Part shown: one piece after another, positions 33,915 to 45,862 of the stretch
Layout: each line of letters begins with the position of its first letter
Numbering within the stretch: position 1 is the first letter of the stretch
Assembly (NCBI GenBank): GCA_030674185.1
Contig: CM060315.1
Span: 92,536,756 to 92,600,755, forward strand
Length of the DNA: 64,000 nucleotides
From: Monoplex corrugatus
Lineage: Eukaryota; Mollusca; Gastropoda; Littorinimorpha; Ranellidae
Reading direction: 5' to 3'
Position numbers and translations under genes: made by a program
The notes under the pieces: generated by a model
What the model was told of the DNA's origin: nothing
What the model saw: the letters and a program-made list of their open reading frames with translations, nothing else
Databases searched by the model: none

Positions 33915-34725
33915 AAAAAACCACAAACAATCACACACACACAAACAAAAACAAAAAACACACAAACAAAACAAAAAACCAGAAACAAACAAACACACAC
34001 AAACAAAAACAAAAAACACAAACAAAACAAAAAACAGAAACAAACAAAACAAAACAAAAAACACACAACACAAAACAAAAAACACACAAACAAAAACAAA
34101 AAACACACAAACAAAAAACACACAAACAAAAAACAAAAAACACACAAACAAAAAACAAAAAACACACAAACAAAAACAAAAAACACACAAACAAAAACAA
34201 AAAAACACACAAACAAAAACAAAAAACACACAAACAAAAACAAAAAACACACAAACAAAAAACAAAAAAACAACAAACAAAAACAAAAAACACACAAACA
34301 AAAACAAAAAACACACAAACAAAAAACACACAAAACAAAAAACAAAAAACACACAACTAAAACAAAAAACACACAAACAAAAACAAAAAACACACAAACA
34401 AAAAACAAAAACACACAAACAAAAAACAAAAACACACAAACACAACAAAAAACACAAACAAAAACAAAAACACACAAACACAAACAAAAAACACACAAAC
34501 AAAAACAAAAACACACAACAAAAAACAAAAAACACACAAACCAAAAAAAAAACACACAAACACAAACAAAAAACACACAAACACAAACAAAAAACACACA
34601 AACACAAACAAAAAACACACAAACAAAAACAAAAAACACACAAACAAAAACAAAAAACACACAAACAAAAACAAAAAACACACAAAGAAAACAAAAAAGA
34701 AAAACAAAAAGAAAGAAAGGAAACA
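33915..34725 (+). repeat. A/C-only minisatellite (AAACAAAAACACAC-type), about 0.8 kb
   Basis: Units of 13-16 bp built from ACACACAAACAAAAACAAAA. The homologous tract in copy A (16984-17060) is about 80 bp. The strand is almost free of G and T, so open frames of nearly 300 codons appear on both strands; these are artefacts. Confidence 0.95.
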
Positions 34726-34833
34726 ACAGAAGTTTTAAAACTGACCATAGAAAAATCACATACTTGTATTTGTAAGTTTATGTTGACAACTGAATTAGGA
34801 AAAACTCTACACCAGTCACAATACTGATATTAA

Positions 34834-35018
34834 CCCTCTGACTCCCGCATCCTATCCACCAATTGCAAAAACTTAACTCTTTGATTCCTTCACCCCATCT
34901 ACCAACTTCCTGCAGGAAGCTGGTGGACAGGGTGAGGGAATCAAAGGGTTAAGTTTTTGCTTTGCTAGCATGGTTGGCAATGCAGAATGCTGGAGGACAG
35001 GGTGCGGGAGTCAAAGGG
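34834..35018 (+). mobile_element. piggyBac-like foldback MITE, 185 bp, TTAA duplication
   Basis: Flanked by TTAA at 34830-34833 and 35019-35022. The ends CCCTCTGACTCCCGCATCCT and (right end, reverse complement) CCCTTTGACTCCCGCACCCT match closely. Both the CCC ends and the TTAA target site fit piggyBac. Inside, a second pair (CTCTTTGATTCC... / GGAATCAAAGGG, 34877-34948) is again flanked by TTAA, and the whole unit is almost palindromic around CTGCAG. No transposase. Absent at the homologous site in copy A (about 18047). Confidence 0.85.
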
Positions 35019-35151
35019 TTAATAATAACAGTAACAATAATATTGATAATAATGATAACAACACCACCACCAGCAAGTTTAAATTATAGTGAAGCAGGAG
35101 AAAACATCAAATCCACAGCTGACTTTATGTCAACTCAATTAACAAACAAAA

Positions 35152-35222
35152 CTGTTATTGTTATTTGTTTAAAGCCCAGCTGACTGCACAGAGCCATATC
35201 AGAGCAATAACCATCTCAACAC
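35152..35222 (+). repeat. Dispersed repeat (GTTTAAAGCCCAGCTGACTG), copy B
   Basis: Counterpart of 18190-18260. Confidence 0.55.
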
Positions 35223-35793
35223 ACACACAATACTTCAACAGGAAAAAAGGAACAGAAAATTAAGTACACGTATCAATGCATTCATGCACCTAATCCAAGG
35301 AGATGCCCGTGGCGCTGACCATTCCGTCCAATTTATCAAACTTAAAAAACAAACATAACTGAACACAAATTAAACATAACTAAAGATACTAAAGCATATA
35401 AAAACGGGCCTAAATTACCTAAAATTGCCTCCGCATATCTCATTTCCCTGAGAACCAAAAAGGTATTTATTACATGTACGGCCTACCCTATTAATTATTA
35501 ATCCTAAAAGTATGTAAGACTTTATCGAACAGGTGAATGGACCAGCAAGGCAGAAAATACAGAAAGCAAAGAAACAAGGCAGAAACACAGAGAATGACAG
35601 AAATGAGGAAATCTCTAGCACAGAATTTAGAGTCTGAGTGGATACTATGTATACTGAAATAGCCCCCGGTATCCCCACTGGGAGAAAACAAAACAAATAA
35701 AGCGACTCTACAAAGCACTTTTCTAGACATCACAAAGACTATGAAACTAAATTAATAAACAAAACAAATCCAAACGCACTGACACAGCAGACT

Positions 35794-36789
35794 TCACAGT
35801 ATTCTTGGTTGACATTTAACTTTGAACTGGATGGGTCCGGTCAGCACGCTGTTGTCTCCATACTTTGGGACATCACAGAGAAATACACATTTACCTCCAA
35901 GACGTGAGTATGCTGCTGTCTTCAGCTTGGACATTTGTTCCTCCTCAGTTTCTGTGTCAGACTTGGGGAAAGAGATTGATCTCTCCAGAAATTCCAGACG
36001 ACGCCAGTCTCTCAAGGAGATTAGGGTGTTGATGGAAGAGTTGCTGATACGTCCATGAAACCACAAACTGTCCAGCTCTGGACACTGCTTGACTGTATCA
36101 ATCAGGATGCTATCAAAGTCGGTCTTGCTCTCGTCAAGCCAAGCAAGGTCTCTGAGAGTTTTAGAGTAGGCTGGTAGCAGATTCAGCAGCTCTTTTCTAG
36201 CACTGTTATTCCTTCTTGTGTCTGTAAACTTTCTTAGTTCGACATAATCAACTGGGACATGGATGGCAATGCTGTCGAGTTGCTTCACAGTTCACGCAAT
36301 ACCAAACAAAAGATACACTTTCAGGTCTGGGAAGGCACCCGAGCAGCTGAGGCCACTTTGTAATGTCCCTTGGAAGTCACTGAAACAGCCTACAATACCC
36401 AACTTTGACAGTTGAGTGGTCATGGATGTGGACAGGTCTCTACAAGTAGATCTGACAGATACAAAGGATCTATGTTCAGATGTTGTAAATTCTGGAATCT
36501 TCCAATGCATTCTACCACTTGTGGAATGGCATGACTCCTAATCAGAGTCTTCTGATTTATTCTCACTTCTCCCAGCAATAGCGTTTTCAGACTGTCAGTA
36601 AAGGGGGCAACCTTCAATGCTTCCAAGATCACTGAACCTCCATCACTATACGACCAACACAACTATAATGTTCAATTCCTCCAATCCATGAATTTGCTCT
36701 GAGGTCAGACAGTTCCTGATTAACTGACTCACATCGTTCGCCATTGACTTTCCAGAGCACACACTGACAGTTCCTATACAATCAATGGA
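35794..36789 (-). pseudogene. F-box/LRR gene, copy B, 3' part only
   Basis: Paralogue of 18847-20397, lacking the F-box and N-terminal third. Frames in minus-strand order are 36662-36420 (SYSDGGSVILEALKVAPFTD, in frame where copy A is shifted), 36510-36292 (TSMTTQLSKLGIVGCFSDF) and 36288-35794 (LRDLAWLDESKTDFDSILID and LDSLWFHGRISNSS, ending KCQPRIL). At least two frameshifts separate them. Without an F-box it cannot be an SCF adaptor. Gene conversion or redundancy after duplication could explain the relaxed constraint. Confidence 0.65.
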
Positions 36790-37035
36790 CATTTAACTTT
36801 GAACTGGGTGGGTCCGGTCAGCACGCTGTTGTCTCCATACTTTGGGAAATCACGGGGAAATACACATTTACCCCAAGGGCGTGAGAAAGCTGCGTCTTCA
36901 GCTTGGACATTTGTTCCTCCCCAGTTTTTTCCCCCCTTTTCAGACTTGGGGAAAGAGATTGATCTTCCAGAAATTCCCCGGGCGACGCCAGTCTCCCCAA
37001 GGAGATTTGGGTGGTTTATGGAAGAGTTGGGTGAT
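36790..37035 (-). pseudogene. Third partial F-box/LRR 3' copy at the assembly gap, low-quality sequence
   Basis: Repeats 35813-36049 almost base for base, but with swollen homopolymers (a C run and a T run near 36925-36940, CCCCGGG near 36980) and G/A miscall-like changes, getting worse toward the N gap. This looks like the tail of a poor read. Either a true tandem partial duplicate badly sequenced, or an assembly artefact. Confidence 0.6.
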
Positions 37036-37135
37036 NNNNNNNNNNNNNNNNNNNNNNNNNNNNNNNNNNNNNNNNNNNNNNNNNNNNNNNNNNNNNNNNN
37101 NNNNNNNNNNNNNNNNNNNNNNNNNNNNNNNNNNN
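37036..37135. other. Assembly gap (100 N)
   Basis: Exactly 100 undetermined bases, the conventional size for a gap of unknown length. True distance and contiguity across it are unknown. Confidence 1.
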
Positions 37136-37245
37136 AAAGCTGAGGACCGTGAGGAGTGGAGGAAGTTGGTTGCAAAATCTTCAGTGGTGCCCCAACGGTC
37201 AACCAGACTACGGGACTGATAATGATGATGATGATTATTTACAGG
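37136..37245 (+). mobile_element. RTE-type LINE 3' end with (ATG)n tail
   Basis: The frame reads KAEDREEWRKLVAKSSVVPQ then RSTRLRD and stops, followed immediately by ATGATGATGATGATT. The DREEWRKLV block and the near-absent 3' UTR with trinucleotide tail fit RTE-group LINEs. The 5' part is lost in the gap. Confidence 0.6.
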
Positions 37246-37575
37246 ATGACATTGGAGACAAAAATTACGTGTGACGCAGGGTAGGGGAAAACTGTCAGTA
37301 CTCCTGTTCATATTAGTTAATCAGACACGTCCAACTGCAGGATGGGATGGAGTAGGGGTATTCAGTCATTTCAGGAATGGTGGGAGGGCGTGTCTGTGTG
37401 TCCAATGTTTATCTCGAAATTATCCGACTTAATAGTCATCTAATAGGAAAGACTCGCTTAAGACCATATACAGCAAACGTCGTCTGTCATTGGTCACACG
37501 CTAATCACATAAGATTTTAGCGAAGGCGAGCACATCAATACAACATGTGACACAATGGTCAAAACCATACTCAAT
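37246..37575. other. Unique spacer before the satellite
   Basis: A TTTCAG acceptor-like site near 37370 is followed by about 48 open codons, without domain or donor. No feature accepted. Confidence 0.4.
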
Positions 37576-40500
37576 GGTCAGCAGTCTTTACTGACACATG
37601 TGTCCAGTACTGACCGTGCCAAACTCTACCCTTTGTGGTCAGCAGTCTTTACTGACACATGTGTCCAGTACTGACCGTGCCGAACTCTACCCTTTGTGGT
37701 CAGCAGTCTTTACTGACACATGTATCCAGTACTGACCATGCCAAACTCTACCCTTTGCGGTCAGCAGTCTTTACTGACACATGTGTCCAGTACTGACTGT
37801 GCTGTGCCAAACTCTACCCTTTGTGGTCAGCAGTCTTTACTGACACATGTGTCCAGTACTGACTGTGCTGTGCCAAACTCTACCCTTTGTGGTCAGCAGT
37901 CTTTACTGACACATGTGTCCAGTACTGACTGTGCTGTGCCAAACTCTACCCTTTGTGGTCAGCTGTCTTTACTGACATATGTATCCAGTACTGACTGTGC
38001 CAAACTCTACCCTTTGTGGTCAGCAGTCTTTACTGACACATGTATCCAATACTGACCATGTTGTGCCAAACTCTACCCTTTGTGGTCAGCAGTCTTTACT
38101 GACACATGTATCCAGTACTGACTGTGCCAAACTCTACCCTTTGTGGTCAGCAGTCTTTACTGACACATGTATCCAGTACTGACTGTGCCAAACACTACCC
38201 TTTGTGGTCAGCAGTCTTTACTGACACATGTATCCAGTACTGACTGTGCCAAACTCTACCCTTTGTGGTCAGCAGTCTTTACTGACACATGTATCCAGTA
38301 CTGACCATGTGCCAAACTCTACCCTTTGTGGTCAGCAGTCTTTACTGACACATGTATCCAGTACTGACTGTGTTGTGCCAAACTCTACCTTTGTGGTCAG
38401 CAGTCTTTACTGACACATGTATCCAGTACTGACTGTGTTGTGCCAAACTCTATCCTTTGTGGTCAGCAGTCTTTACTGACACATGTATCCAGTACTGACT
38501 GTGTTGTGCCAAACTCTACCCTTTGTGGTCAGCAGTCTTACTGACAATGTATCCAGTACTGACGTGCCAAACTCTACCCTTTGTGGTCAGCAGTCTTTAC
38601 TGACACATGTATCCAGTACTGACTGTGCCAAACTCTACCCTTTGTGGTCAGCAGTCTTTACTGACACATGTATCCAGTACTGACTGTGTTGTGCCAAACT
38701 CTACCCTTTGTGGTCAGCAGTCTTTACTGACACATGTATCCAGTACTGACTGTGCGTGCAAACTCTACCCTTTGTGGTCAGCAGTCTTTACTGACACATG
38801 TATCCAGTACTGACTGTGTGTGCCAAACTCTACCCTTTGTGGTCAGCAGTCTTACTGACATATGTATCCAGTACTGACTGTGCCAAACTCTACCCTTTGT
38901 GGTCAGCAGTCTTTACTGACAATGTATCCAGTACTGACTGTGTGCCAAACTCTACCCTTTGTGGTCAGCAGTCTTTACTGACACATGTATCCAGTACTGA
39001 CTGTGTTGTGCCAAACTCTACCCTTTGTGGTCAGCAGTCTTTACTGACATATGTATCCAGTACTGACTGTGCCAAACTCTACCCTTTTGTGGTCAGCAGT
39101 CTTTACTGACACATGTATCCAGTACTGACTGTGCCAAACTCTACCCTTTGTGGTCAGCAGTCTTTACTGACAATGTATCCAGTACTGACTGTGCCAAACT
39201 CTACCCTTTGTGGTCAGCAGTCTTTACTGACATATGTATCCAGTACTGACCTGTGCCAAACTCTACCCTTTGTGGTCAGCAGTCTTTACTGACAATGTAT
39301 CCAGTACTGACTGTGTTGTGCCAAACTCTACCCTTTGTGGTCAGCAGTCTTTACTGACATATGTATCCAGTACTGACTGTGTGTGCCAAACTCTACCCTT
39401 TGTGGTCAGCAGTCTTTACTGACACATGTATCCAGTACTGACTGTGCTTGCAAACTCTACCCTTTGTGGTCAGCAGTCTTTACTGACACATGTTCCAGTA
39501 CTGACTGTGCCAAACTCTACCCTTTGTGGTCAGCAGTCTTTACTGACATATGTATCCAGTACTGACTGTGCCAAACTCTACCCTTTGTGGTCAGCAGTCT
39601 TTACTGACATATGTATCCATACTGACTGTGCCAAACTCTACCCTTTGTGGTCAGCAGTCTTTACTGACACATGTATCCAGTACTGACTGTGCTGTGCCAA
39701 ACTCTACCCTTTGTGGTCAGCAGTCTTTACTGACACATGTTCCAGTACTGACTGTGCCAAACTCTACCCTTTGTGGTCAGCAGTCTTTACTGACAATGTA
39801 TCCAGTACTGACTGTGCCAAACTCTACCCTTTGTGGTCAGCAGTCTTTACTGACAATGTATCCAGTACTGACTGTGCCAAACTCTACCCTTTGTGGTCAG
39901 CAGTCTTTACTGACATATGTATCCAGTACTGACTGTGTGCCAAACTCTACCCTTTGTGGTCAGCAGTCTTTACTGACACATGTATCCAGTACTGACTGTG
40001 CCAAACTCTACCCTTTGTGGTCAGCAGTCTTTACTGACATATGTATCCAGTACTGACTGTGCCAAACTCTACCCTTTGTGGTCAGCAGTCTTTACTGACA
40101 TATGTATCCAGTACTGACTGTGCCAAACTCTACCCTTTGTGGTCAGCAGTCTTTACTGACAATGTATCCAGTACTGACTGTGCCAAACTCTACCCTTTGT
40201 GGTCAGCAGTCTTTACTGACATATGTATCCAGTACTGACTGTGCCAAACTCTACCCTTTGTGGTCAGCAGTCTTTATGACAATGTATCCAGTACTGACTG
40301 TGGCCAAACTCTACCTTTGTGGTCAGCAGTCTTTACTGACAATGTATCCAGTACGACTGTGCCAAACTCTACCCTTTGTGGTCAGCAGTCTTTACTGACA
40401 TATGTATCCAGTACTGACTGTGCTGTGCCAAACTCTACCCTTTGTGGTCAGCAGTCTTTACTGACACATGTACCAGTACTGACTGTGCCAAACTCTACCC

Positions 40501-43058
40501 TTTGTGGTCAGCAGTCTTTACTGACATATGTATCCAGTACTGACTGTGCCAAACTCTACCCTTTGTGGTCAGCAGTCTTTACTGACATATGTATCCAGTA
40601 CTGACTGTGCCAAACTCTACCCTTTGTGGTCAGCAGTCTTTACTGACATATGTATCCAGTACTGACTGTGCGTGCCAAACTCTACCCTTTGTGGTCAGCA
40701 GTCTTTACTGACACATGTGTCCAGTACTGACTGTGCCAAACTCTACCCTTTTGGTCAGCAGTCTTTACTGACATATGTATCCAGTACTGACTGTGCCAAA
40801 CTCTACCCTTTGTGGTCAGCAGTCTTTACTGACATATGTATCCAGTACATGACTTGTGTGCCAAAACTACTACCCTTTGTGGTCAGCAGTCTTTACTGAC
40901 ATATGTATCCAGTACTGACTGTGCCAAACTCTACCCTTTGTGGTCAGCAGTCTTTACTGACATATGTATCCAGTACTGACTGTGCCAAACTCTACCCTTT
41001 GTGGTCAGCAGTCTTTACTGACATATGTATCCAGTACTGACTGTGCCAAACTCTACCCTTTGTGGTCAGCAGTCTTTACTGACATATGTATCCAGTACTG
41101 ACTGTGCCAAACTCTACCCTTTGTGGTCAGCAGTCTTTACTGACATATGTATCCAGTACTGACTGTGCCAAACTCTACCCTTTGTGGTCAGCAGTCTTTA
41201 CTGACATATGTATCCAGTACTGACTGTGCTGTGCCAAACTCTACCCTTTGTGGTCAGCAGTCTTTACTGACACATGTGTCCAGTACTGACTGTGCCAAAC
41301 TCTACCCTTTGTGGTCAGCAGTCTTTACTGACATATGTATCCAGTACTGACTGTGCCAAACTCTACCCTTTGTGGTCAGCAGTCTTTACTGACATATGTA
41401 TCCAGTACTGACTGTGCCAAACTCTACCCTTTGTGGTCAGCAGTCTTTACTGACATATGTATCCAGTACTGACTGTGCTGTGCCAAACTCTACCCTTTGT
41501 GGTCAGCAGTCTTTACTGACACATGTGTCCAGTACTGACTGTGCCAAACTCTACCCTTTGTGGTCAGCAGTCTTTACTGACATATGTATCCAGTACTGAC
41601 TGTGCCAAACTCTACCCTTTGTGGTCAGCAGTCTTTACTGACATATGTATCCAGTACTGACTGTGCCAAACTCTACCCTTTGTGGTCAGCAGTCTTTACT
41701 GACATATGTATCCAGTACTGACTGTGCTGTGCCAAACTCTACCCTTTGTGGTCAGCAGTCTTTACTGACACATGTGTCCAGTACTGACTGTGCCAAACTC
41801 GACCCTTTTTGGTCAGCAGTCTTTACTGACATATGTATCCAGTACTGACTGTGCCAAACTCTACCCTTTGTGGTCAGCAGTCTTTACTGACATATGTATC
41901 CAGTACTGACTGTGCCAAACTCTACCCTTTGTGGTCAGCAGTCTTTACTGACATATGTATCCAGTACTGACTGTGCCAAACTCTACCCTTTGTGGTCAGC
42001 AGTCTTTACTGACATATGTATCCAGTACTGACTGTGCCAAACTCTACCCTTTGTGGTCAGCAGTCTTTACTGACATATGTATCCAGTACTGACTGTGCCA
42101 AACTCTACCCTTTGTGGTCAGCAGTCTTTACTGACATATGTATCCAGTACTGACTGTGCTGTGCCAAACTCTACCCTTTGTGGTCAGCAGTCTTTACTGA
42201 CACATGTGTCCAGTACTGACTGTGCCAAACTCTACCCTTTGTGGTCAGCAGTCTTTACTGACATATGTATCCACTACTGACTGTGCCAAACTCTACCCTT
42301 TGTGGTCAGCAGTCTTTACTGACATATGTATCCAGTACTGACTGTGCCAAACTCTACCCTTTGTGGTCAGCAGTCTTTACTGACATATGTATCCAGTACT
42401 GACTGTGCCAAACTCTACCCTTTGTGGTCAGCAGTCTTTACTGACATATGTATCCAGTACTGACTGTGCCAAACTCTACCCTTTGTGGTCAGCAGTCTTT
42501 ACTGACATATGTATCCAGTACTGACTGTGCCAAACTCTACCCTTTGTGGTCAGCAGTCTTTACTGACATATGTATCCAGTACTGACTGTGCCAAACTCTA
42601 CCCTTTGTGGTCAGCAGTCTTTACTGACATATGTATCCAGTACTGACTGTGCCAAACTCTACCCTTTGTGGTCAGCAGTCTTTACTGACATATGTATCCA
42701 GTACTGACTGTGCCAAACTCTACCCTTTGTGGTCAGCAGTCTTTACTGACATATGTATCCAGTACTGACTGTGCCAAACTCTACCCTTTGTGGTCAGCAG
42801 TCTTTACTGACATATGTATCCAGTACTGACTGTGCCAAACTCTACCCTTTGTGGTCAGCAGTCTTTACTGACATATGTATCCAGTACTGACTGTGCCAAA
42901 CTCTACCCTTTGTGGTCAGCAGTCTTTACTGACATATGTATCCAGTACTGACTGTGCCAAACTCTACCCTTTGTGGTCAGCAGTCTTTACTGACATATGT
43001 ATCCAGTACTGACTGTGCCAAACTCTACCCTTTGTGGTCAGCAGTCTTTACTGACACA
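37576..43058 (+). repeat. 61-bp satellite array, about 90 copies, with a 249-bp higher-order repeat
   Basis: The unit contains CCAAACTCTACCCTTTGTGG, TCAGCAGTCTTTACTGACAT and GTATCCAGTACTGACTGTG. The left part is heterogeneous (one-base losses, CTGTG insertions). The right part (about 42240-43050) is nearly uniform 61-bp copies. Blocks of one 66-bp and three 61-bp units repeat every 249 bp; the marker GCTGTGCC starts at 41228, 41477 and 41726, and again at 42158. All + frames are largely open, so 60-170 codon readings appear; none is proposed as a gene. Confidence 0.97.
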
Positions 43059-44049
43059 GACTGTATCTGTAAATGGCTTGCCCTCACCTCCCTCAGCCCT
43101 CAGATATGGCGTTCCTCAAGGATCCGTCCTGGGTCCAGTTCTCTTTGTTTTGTACACGCAGCCTCTCGCAAATATTATTCTCCGCCATTCTGTATCACAT
43201 CATAGCTTCTCAGATGACAATCAAATTTACAATTCTGGTCCCATCTCTAATGTAAACAACATCGTACAAACCACTAAAGCCTGCATTTCCGACGTGAAAG
43301 ACTGGATGACTTGCAACAAATTACAACTAAACCAAGACAAAACTGAAATGATTTTCATTACTCCTAAAAAACTTCTCAACTGTGACTTAATTCCATCTTC
43401 CATATCACTGAATGGGACAGACATCACCCTCTCCCAAAAAGTTAAGAATCTAGGTGTCACCATCGACAACACTCTTAACTTTCAGCAGCATGTCTCAAAC
43501 ATCTGTCGTGTCTGTTACCTTGAACTTCGTAGAATAGGTTCCATCCGTCATCTCCTTACTCTCGAAGCTACTAAAATATTAGTTTGTGCTTTCGTTCTTT
43601 CTCGTCTTGACTATTGTAATTCCCTTCTGTCTGGTTCCCCAAAACAGCTCCTTGACAAACTTCAGAAAGTACAGAACCATGCCGCTCGGCTAGTATTTCG
43701 GTCTTCCAAATTTCAGCATGTCTCTCCTCTTCTCCAAGACTTGCATTGGTTACCTGTGTTGAAAAGGATCCAACATAAAATTGCTGTTCAGTGCTTCAGA
43801 TACTTCGACAATTCTATTCCCTCTTACCTGTCTGAATATCTTCAACTATACGTTCCATCTCGTCATCTTCGTACCTCAGCCGATACCCGCTTATTTCGAA
43901 TCCCAACTTTTCGAACAAAATCATATGGTGAGCGATCCTTTTCTTTTCAAGCCCCTTCCTCATGGAATTCACTTCCCTACCCGCTGAGGCACAAAACAAG
44001 TCTTCGGTCATTTAAATCTGGCTTGAAAACGCATCTCTTTCCTCTCTGA
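43059..44049 (+). CDS. ORF2 C-terminal portion of the inserted L2-like LINE, uninterrupted
   Basis: About 330 codons without a stop or frameshift. Motif B is YGVPQGSVLGPVLFVLYTQP. The catalytic box is FSDDNQIY (Ser in place of the more usual Ala before DD). Downstream blocks are VKDWMTCNKLQLNQDKTEM, VKNLGVTIDNTLNFQQHVS, LSRLDYCNSLLSGSPKQLL, LQDLHWLPVLKRIQHKI and SWNSLPYPLRHKTSLRSFKS, ending LKTHLFPL. The upstream part of the palm, including the first catalytic Asp, is missing, so it cannot be active. The frame happens to be open back into the satellite (to 42997), but that start is not real. The intact frame points to recent insertion. Confidence 0.9.
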
Positions 44050-44366
44050 AATTTATTAACCTAAAAGAGCTATGCTGTCTGCGCGCTAGCGTGCTTCTGT
44101 GTATGTTATTGCTGTGCGCCTATAGATATGTCTCGGGGTGGGAGGAGGATATGTGTGTGTGTGCCAGAGAGTAGGTACTAATATTTGATATTATTAACGG
44201 TGTGTATGTGCTTGTGGGATGGAGTGACAGAGGTCCGCCATGTATGATGAAAATTATATTAGGCCTATGTTTCTATGTTCGATGTAATGTGTTTTGTACA
44301 GTTTGTAAGCGCTTAGGGCTTTCCAGAAAGATTAGGCGCTCTAAATGCCCTTAATAATAATAATAA
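43059..44366 (+). mobile_element. Young 5'-truncated L2-like LINE inserted into the 61-bp satellite
   Basis: The left flank ends GACACA (43058) and the right flank starts TGTGTCC (44367). Joined they give GACACATGTGTCC, exactly a variant present in the array, so the empty site is rebuilt with no duplication and no loss. The element starts inside the reverse transcriptase, has a 3' UTR from 44050, a terminal hairpin AGCGC (44308-44312) / GCGCT (44336-44340) and a (TAA)n tail. Confidence 0.9.
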
Positions 44367-44470
44367 TGTGTCCAGTACTGACTGTGCCAAACTCTACCCT
44401 TTGTGGTCAGCAGTCTTTACTGACATATGTATCCAGTACTGACTGTGCCAAACTCTACCCTTTGTGGTCT
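44367..44470 (+). repeat. 61-bp satellite, remnant right of the LINE
   Basis: About 1.7 further units, ending CCCTTTGTGGTC, then an abrupt switch to the 35-bp array. Confidence 0.95.
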
Positions 44471-45850
44471 GAAGCCCGCCATGTGCGTATAACTTTGCTT
44501 TGATAATTACCCGCCCTGTGCCTATAACTCTGCCTTGACAACAGCTCGCCATGTGCGTATAACTTTGTCTTGATAATTATCCGCCATGTGCGTATAACTT
44601 TGCCTTGATAATTACCCACCATGTGCATATAACTCTGCCTTGATAATTACCCGCCATGTGCATATAATTCTGCCCTGATAATTACCCACCATGTGCGTAT
44701 AATTCTGCCTTGATAATTACCGGCCATGTAGTACAACTCTGCCTTGATAATTACCGGCCATGTACGTATAACTCTGCCTTGACAATTACTCGCCATGTAT
44801 GGTTAACTCTGCCTTGATAATTACGCACTGTGTACGTACAACTCTGCCTTGATAATTACCTACTGTGTACGTATAACTCTGGCCTTGATAATTACGCACT
44901 GTGTACGTATAACTCTGCCTTGATAATTTCCCCCTATGTGTGTATAACTCTGCCTTGATAATTACCGGCCATGTACGTATAACTCTGCCTTGATAATTGC
45001 CCGCCATGTACGTATAACTCTGCCTTGATAATTGCCCGCCATGTACGTATAACTCTGCCTTGATAATTGCCCGCCATGTACGTATAACTCTGCCTTGATA
45101 ATTGCCCGCCATGTACGCATAACTCTGCCTTGATAATTGCCCGCCATGTACGTATAACTCCGCCTTGATAATTGCCCGCCGTGTACGTATAACTCCGCCT
45201 TGATAATTGCCCGCCGTGTACGTATAACTCCGCCTTGATAATTGCCTGCCATGTACGTATAACTCCGCCTTGATAATTGCCCGTCATGTACGTATAACTC
45301 TGCCTTGATAATTGCCCGCCATGTACGCATAACTCCGCCTTGATAATTGCCCGTCATGTACGTATAACTCTGCCTTGATAATTGCCCGCCGTGTACGTAT
45401 AACTCTGCCTTGATAATTGCCCGCCATGTACGTATAACTCTGCCTTGATAATTGCCCGCCATGTATGTATAACTCCGCCTTGATAATTGCCCGCCATGTA
45501 CGTATAACTCTGCCTTAATAATTGCTCGCCATGTACGTATAACTCCGCCTTGATAATTGCCCGCCATGTACGCATAACTCTGCCTTGACAATTACCCGCC
45601 ATGTATGGTTAACTCTGCCTTGATAATTACCCACTGTGTACGTACAACTCTGCCTTGATAATTACCTACTGTGTACGTATAACTCTTGCCTTGATAATTA
45701 CGCACTGTGTACGTATAACTCTGCCTTGATAATTACCGGCCATGTACGTATAACTCTGCCTTAATAATTGCCCGCCATGTACGTATAACTCTGCCTTGAT
45801 AATTGCTCGCCATGTACGTATAACTCTGCCTTGATAATTGCCCGTCATGT
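44471..45850 (+). repeat. 35-bp minisatellite, about 39 copies
   Basis: The unit contains ATAACTCTGCCTTGATAATT and GCCCGCCATGTACGT. The middle (44985-45590) is homogeneous; both ends are diverged. The last unit runs directly into the acceptor of the candidate exon at 45863. Confidence 0.95.
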
Positions 45851-45862
45851 ACGTGTATGTAG

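Larger units (their letters stand above)
32231..36789 (+). repeat. Segmental duplication, copy B
   Basis: Direct counterpart of 13869-19852. Differences from copy A are the loss of the 14705-16593 and 17045-17935 segments, expansion of a 38-bp repeat and of an A-rich tract, a 67-bp local duplication near 33120, and a piggyBac-like MITE at 34834. The right edge falls inside the F-box/LRR gene at the shared ATCAATGGA. Confidence 0.85.

Noticed and set aside
33894..34775. Frames near 290 codons in the A/C-only tract
   Set aside because: Low-complexity Lys/Thr/Asn or Phe/Cys/Val strings caused by a strand without G and T.
37720..42280. Many 60-170 codon + frames with PNSTLCGQQSLLT-type repeats
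   Set aside because: They are readings of the 61-bp satellite in all three frames. Three units make 61 codons, so frames stay open by periodicity; no start, domain or splice context.
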